Shown here piece after piece: positions 61,303-64,000 of a stretch of 64,000 nucleotides of DNA (its first letter is position 1; each line of letters opens with the position of its first letter). The notes beneath the pieces were generated by a model. It made no database searches. It was not told the DNA's origin and worked only from the letters and a program-made list of their open reading frames with translations. Origin of the DNA: an uncultured Oscillospiraceae bacterium (GTDB lineage Bacteria; Bacillota; Clostridia; Oscillospirales; Oscillospiraceae); the NCBI GenBank assembly GCA_934589525.1, contig CAKTOB010000001.1, positions 62,001 through 126,000 on the forward strand, given 5' to 3'. The translations under genes were made by a program, and so were the position numbers.

Positions 61303-63714
61303 ATGGATGAAACAAAACCCGCACAAGCCCCACAAGGGCTCACCTCCGCCCAGGCAGAGGAGCTGCTTTCCCAGGGCCTGGGGGCCGGAACCGGTGTTCA
61401 GCCGGGAAAAAGCGAAAAAGAGATCATCCTCCGGCACTGCTTCACCTTCTTCAATCTGGTGTTTCTGGTGCTGGCGGTGCTGCTGCTGATCGGCCGCAGC
61501 TCCGTCATGAATATGGGCTTCCTGGGGGTGGTGATCGTCAATACGGTCATCGGCATTTTCCAGGAGATCCGGGCCAAGCGGGCGGTGGAGCAGCTGTCTC
61601 TGCTTGCCCGAAAACCCGTAAAGGTCCTGCGGGACGGGACTCTTACGGAGGTTCCCCCGGAGGACATTCTTCCGGGAGATCTGGCGGAGTTTACCCAGGG
61701 CGACCAGATCTGCGCCGACGGCATTCTGCGCATTGGCACCCTGTTTGTAGACGAATCTCTCCTCACCGGTGAGGAGGACAGCGTGGAAAAGAACCCCGGA
61801 GACCCGGTCCATTCCGGCAGCATCGTTCTGGCGGGCCGGGGCCGGGCGGAGCTGACGGAGGTGGGCGAGCATTGCTTTGCCGCCAAGCTTGCCCAGGAGG
61901 CCAAGCACAACCCCCAGGCCAAGAAAACGGAAATGACCCGGTCTTTGGACAGGCTCATCCTGTTTCTCGGCATAGCCCTGGTGCCTGTGGGCTGCATTTT
62001 GTTCCACCAGGAGTATACCGTGCTGCATCTGGGCCTCCGGGAGAGCACCGAGGGCACCGTAGCAGCCCTGATCGGCATGATCCCCGAGGGGCTGTACCTG
62101 CTGACCAGCGTGGCTCTGGCGGTATCCGCCCAGAAGCTCAGCCGTCAGCGGGTGCTGGTCCAGGATATGAACAGCATTGAGGCCCTGGCCCGGGTGGATG
62201 TGCTGTGCGTGGACAAAACCGGCACCATTACGGAGCCGGATATGGAAGTGGAAAACCTGATTCCCCTGGGAGACCTGCTTCCGGAGGAGCTGGAGGACAT
62301 TCTGACCGCCATGTACGGCGCCGTACCCCCGGACAACGCCACCGCCAAGGCCATGGCGGAGCTGTTTCACGGGGAAAGCGACCTTGTCTGTCTCAACCGG
62401 GTGCCCTTCTCCTCGGAATACAAGTGGAGCGGCTGCGAATTTGCAGACACAGGCAGCTTTGTGGTGGGCGCCCCGGAATTTCTCTTGGGGGACCGGGAGG
62501 ATCTCTGGAACATCTCCGACTGGACCGCCAAGGGCTACCGGGTGCTGATGGCCGCCCAATATGACGGCCCCCTGGCCCCCGGGAAGCTGGAAGGGGAGAA
62601 AGTGACCCCCATTGCCCTGGTGCTGCTCACCGGCAAGCTCCGGCCCAACGCCAAGGAGACCTTCGCCTACTTTGCCCAGCAGGGCGTCACCGTGAAGGTC
62701 ATTTCCGGTGACAACCCTGCCACCGTCAGCATGATTGCCCAACAGGCGGGCATTCCGGGCAGCGAACAGTACGTAGATGCCTCCACCCTGGAGACCCCGG
62801 AACAGCTGCGGGAGGCGGCTATGCGCTATACGGTCTTCGGCCGGGTGACCCCCCAGCAGAAAAAGGACCTGATTGAAGCCCTGCAAAAGAAAAAGCACAC
62901 CGTGGCCATGACCGGCGACGGCGTCAACGATTTGCTGGCCATGAAACAGGCGGACTGCGCCATTGCCATGGCCAGCGGTGCCCAGGCCGCCAGTCAGCTG
63001 GCAAGTTTGGTGCTATTGGACTCGGATTTTTCCGCCATGCCGGGCGTGGTCAGTGAAGGCCGCCGGGTCATCAACAACATCCAGCGGGCAGCGTCGCTAT
63101 TCCTGGTGAAAAACATTTTCTCCCTGTTTTTGTCCATTATCAGCCTCTTTACCGTGTGGCCCTACCCCCTGGAGCCCATCCACCTGTCGGTGATCTCCGC
63201 CATGACCATCGGCATTCCCTCCTTCATTCTGACCTTTGAGCCCAAATACGACCGCATCAAGGGCCGGTTCCTGCCGGAGGTGCTCCGCCGGGCCTTCCCG
63301 GGCGGGCTTACCAACGTCTTTGTGGTGCTGCTGTGCCAGATGTTCATGTCGGTGTTTGGCCTTCCCAAGGAGGAGGTCTCCACCATCTGCGCGGCCATTT
63401 TGTCCTTCGTGGGCATGCTGGTGCTGTATCAGATCTGCAAGCCCTGCAACTGGTTTAGAGGCATCCTCTGGTGGGCCATGGCCTCCGGCATTGTCCTGTG
63501 CTTTACCCTGCTGGGGGACATTCTGGACCTGCGGACCTGGACCAGCGAAGTGCGGCTGGTGATGTTTACCCTGCTTGTCATGACCCCCACGGTGTTCTAC
63601 TCCATCCAGCGTGTCTTTGACTGGCTGGAAAAGGCCCGGATACGCTTCACTTCCTGGTGCAAACGCCTCTGGGCCCGGCGGCCCTTCCAGAAGAAGAGCC
63701 AGCGCCCCGCATAA
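61303..63714 (+). CDS. Cation-transporting P-type ATPase (P2-like)
   Basis: The 803-residue membrane ATPase has TGEEDSVEK-type actuator motif (SLLTGEEDSVEK), the membrane motif IPEGLYLLTSVALA, the phosphorylation site DKTGTIT (Asp304), and TGDGVNDLLAMKQADCAIAMASG. It lacks P1B CPC motifs and HMA domains, so it belongs with the Ca/Mg-type or CtpE-like pumps. The nucleotide domain is short compared with eukaryotic P2 pumps. Ten hydrophobic segments can be counted approximately. The ion is not predictable from these motifs alone. Weak ribosome site (GAGAGGAATGG) upstream. Confidence 0.88.
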   Translation: MDETKPAQAPQGLTSAQAEELLSQGLGAGTGVQPGKSEKEIILRHCFTFFNLVFLVLAVLLLIGRSSVMNMGFLGVVIVNTVIGIFQEIRAKRAVEQLSLLARKPVKVLRDGTLTEVPPEDILPGDLAEFTQGDQICADGILRIGTLFVDESLLTGEEDSVEKNPGDPVHSGSIVLAGRGRAELTEVGEHCFAAKLAQEAKHNPQAKKTEMTRSLDRLILFLGIALVPVGCILFHQEYTVLHLGLRESTEGTVAALIGMIPEGLYLLTSVALAVSAQKLSRQRVLVQDMNSIEALARVDVLCVDKTGTITEPDMEVENLIPLGDLLPEELEDILTAMYGAVPPDNATAKAMAELFHGESDLVCLNRVPFSSEYKWSGCEFADTGSFVVGAPEFLLGDREDLWNISDWTAKGYRVLMAAQYDGPLAPGKLEGEKVTPIALVLLTGKLRPNAKETFAYFAQQGVTVKVISGDNPATVSMIAQQAGIPGSEQYVDASTLETPEQLREAAMRYTVFGRVTPQQKKDLIEALQKKKHTVAMTGDGVNDLLAMKQADCAIAMASGAQAASQLASLVLLDSDFSAMPGVVSEGRRVINNIQRAASLFLVKNIFSLFLSIISLFTVWPYPLEPIHLSVISAMTIGIPSFILTFEPKYDRIKGRFLPEVLRRAFPGGLTNVFVVLLCQMFMSVFGLPKEEVSTICAAILSFVGMLVLYQICKPCNWFRGILWWAMASGIVLCFTLLGDILDLRTWTSEVRLVMFTLLVMTPTVFYSIQRVFDWLEKARIRFTSWCKRLWARRPFQKKSQRPA

Positions 63715-63740
63715 ATCCATCAAAAGAAAGGCGGTGTCCC

Positions 63741-64000
63741 ATGCGGACCTATGAACTGAAAAAATGCCCGGGACTGCCGCTGTATGAATCCCTCTACCGG
63801 GCCATCCGGGAGGACATTCTCTCCGGGGCCCTGCAGCCCGGGGAAAAGCTGCCCTCCAAGCGGGCCTTGGCCGCCAACTTAGAGGTGGGGAAAACCACCG
63901 TGGAAGGGGCCTATGCCCAGCTGCTGGAGGAGGGGTATATCGTCTCCCGGGAGCGTTCCGGCTTTTTTGTGGAGCAGGTGGAGCGGCCCCTTGTCCGGAG
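63741..64000 (+). CDS. GntR-family regulator, probably MocR type, 5' part
   Basis: The frame runs off the right edge after 86 residues. It begins MRTYELKKCPGLPLYESLYRAI and has the GntR winged helix (IREDILSGALQPGEKLPSKRALAANLEVGKTTVEGAYAQLLEEGYIVSRERSGFFV). The long N-terminal lead and SGFFV ending are typical of MocR proteins, which carry a PLP-binding aminotransferase-like domain; that part would be outside the window. AAAGGCGG precedes the start. Confidence 0.8.
   Translation, partial: MRTYELKKCPGLPLYESLYRAIREDILSGALQPGEKLPSKRALAANLEVGKTTVEGAYAQLLEEGYIVSRERSGFFVEQVERPLVR

Overview
The window looks like a chromosomal segment of a high-GC Firmicute, most likely a gut-type clostridium of the Oscillospirales. 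The reasons are the CIRCE/HrcA-controlled chaperone operons, the sigma-A promoters, the strong AGGAGG ribosome sites with some TTG and GTG starts, the ECF transporter, the Wood-Ljungdahl corrinoid genes and the protein sequences themselves. The genus is my inference. No rRNA, tRNA, CRISPR array, prophage or complete insertion sequence was found.

Layout. 1-3.3 kb: the end of a PucR-type regulator, a repeat block and a permuted GH3 glycosidase-like gene that has lost conserved substrate-site residues. 3.5-11.9 kb: a corrinoid/methyl-transfer module (CooC-like ATPase, AcsD, an AcsC-AcsE fusion, AcsV-type reactivator, DUF3786 protein), interrupted by a frameshifted DUF6056-type membrane protein. 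12-14.2 kb: a P1B metal ATPase with its HMA domain as a separate gene. 15.2-20.9 kb: split transketolase, a TetR/DUF308/radical SAM set and DegV. 21.5-23.8 kb: an AT-richer island with a DUF6591-like lipoprotein, a small HTH protein and a DUF4230 gene carrying an in-frame TGA. 24.3-31.8 kb: gap, then the minus-strand run secA-pgeF-peptide-binding lipoprotein-DUF3048 lipoprotein. 32-34 kb: an iron alcohol dehydrogenase and two tandem type I toxin-antitoxin units. 34.1-36.5 kb: BlaI/BlaR1. 36.5-42.5 kb: a GntR/FCD remnant, a small orphan gene, and a three-gene catabolic-looking operon (Cys-rich V4R/ATC-hydrolase-like protein, GcvT-like folate enzyme, SDR) divergent from a PucR regulator, with a MITE inserted just upstream of the operon's first ribosome site. 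42.6-53.3 kb: groESL, fliB-like, a GntR-controlled ABC transporter, and hrcA-grpE-dnaK-dnaJ. 53.4-64 kb: a GAF-GGDEF protein, an ECF transporter operon led by a SAM hydrolase, a flavodoxin, thiamine diphosphokinase, a P-type cation ATPase and the start of a MocR/GntR regulator.

Interplay. The AcsCDE/AcsV/CooC set can carry a methyl group from methyl-tetrahydrofolate to the corrinoid iron-sulfur protein and reactivate the cobalt. The CODH and ACS catalytic subunits are not in the window. The GcvT-like operon at 37.6-40.6 kb could feed methyl groups into the same folate pool, but that is inference.

The most unusual non-coding content is a family of mosaic repeat blocks (near 0.6-1.0, 14.3-15.0, 20.9-21.4, 23.8-24.2, 45.8-46.2, 51.9-52.1 and 57.7-58.4 kb). 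They are built from a few hairpin cores joined by a common linker and often bounded by short TTGACA-type heptad arrays in opposite orientations. Two blocks sit inside operons (dnaK/dnaJ and the ECF set).
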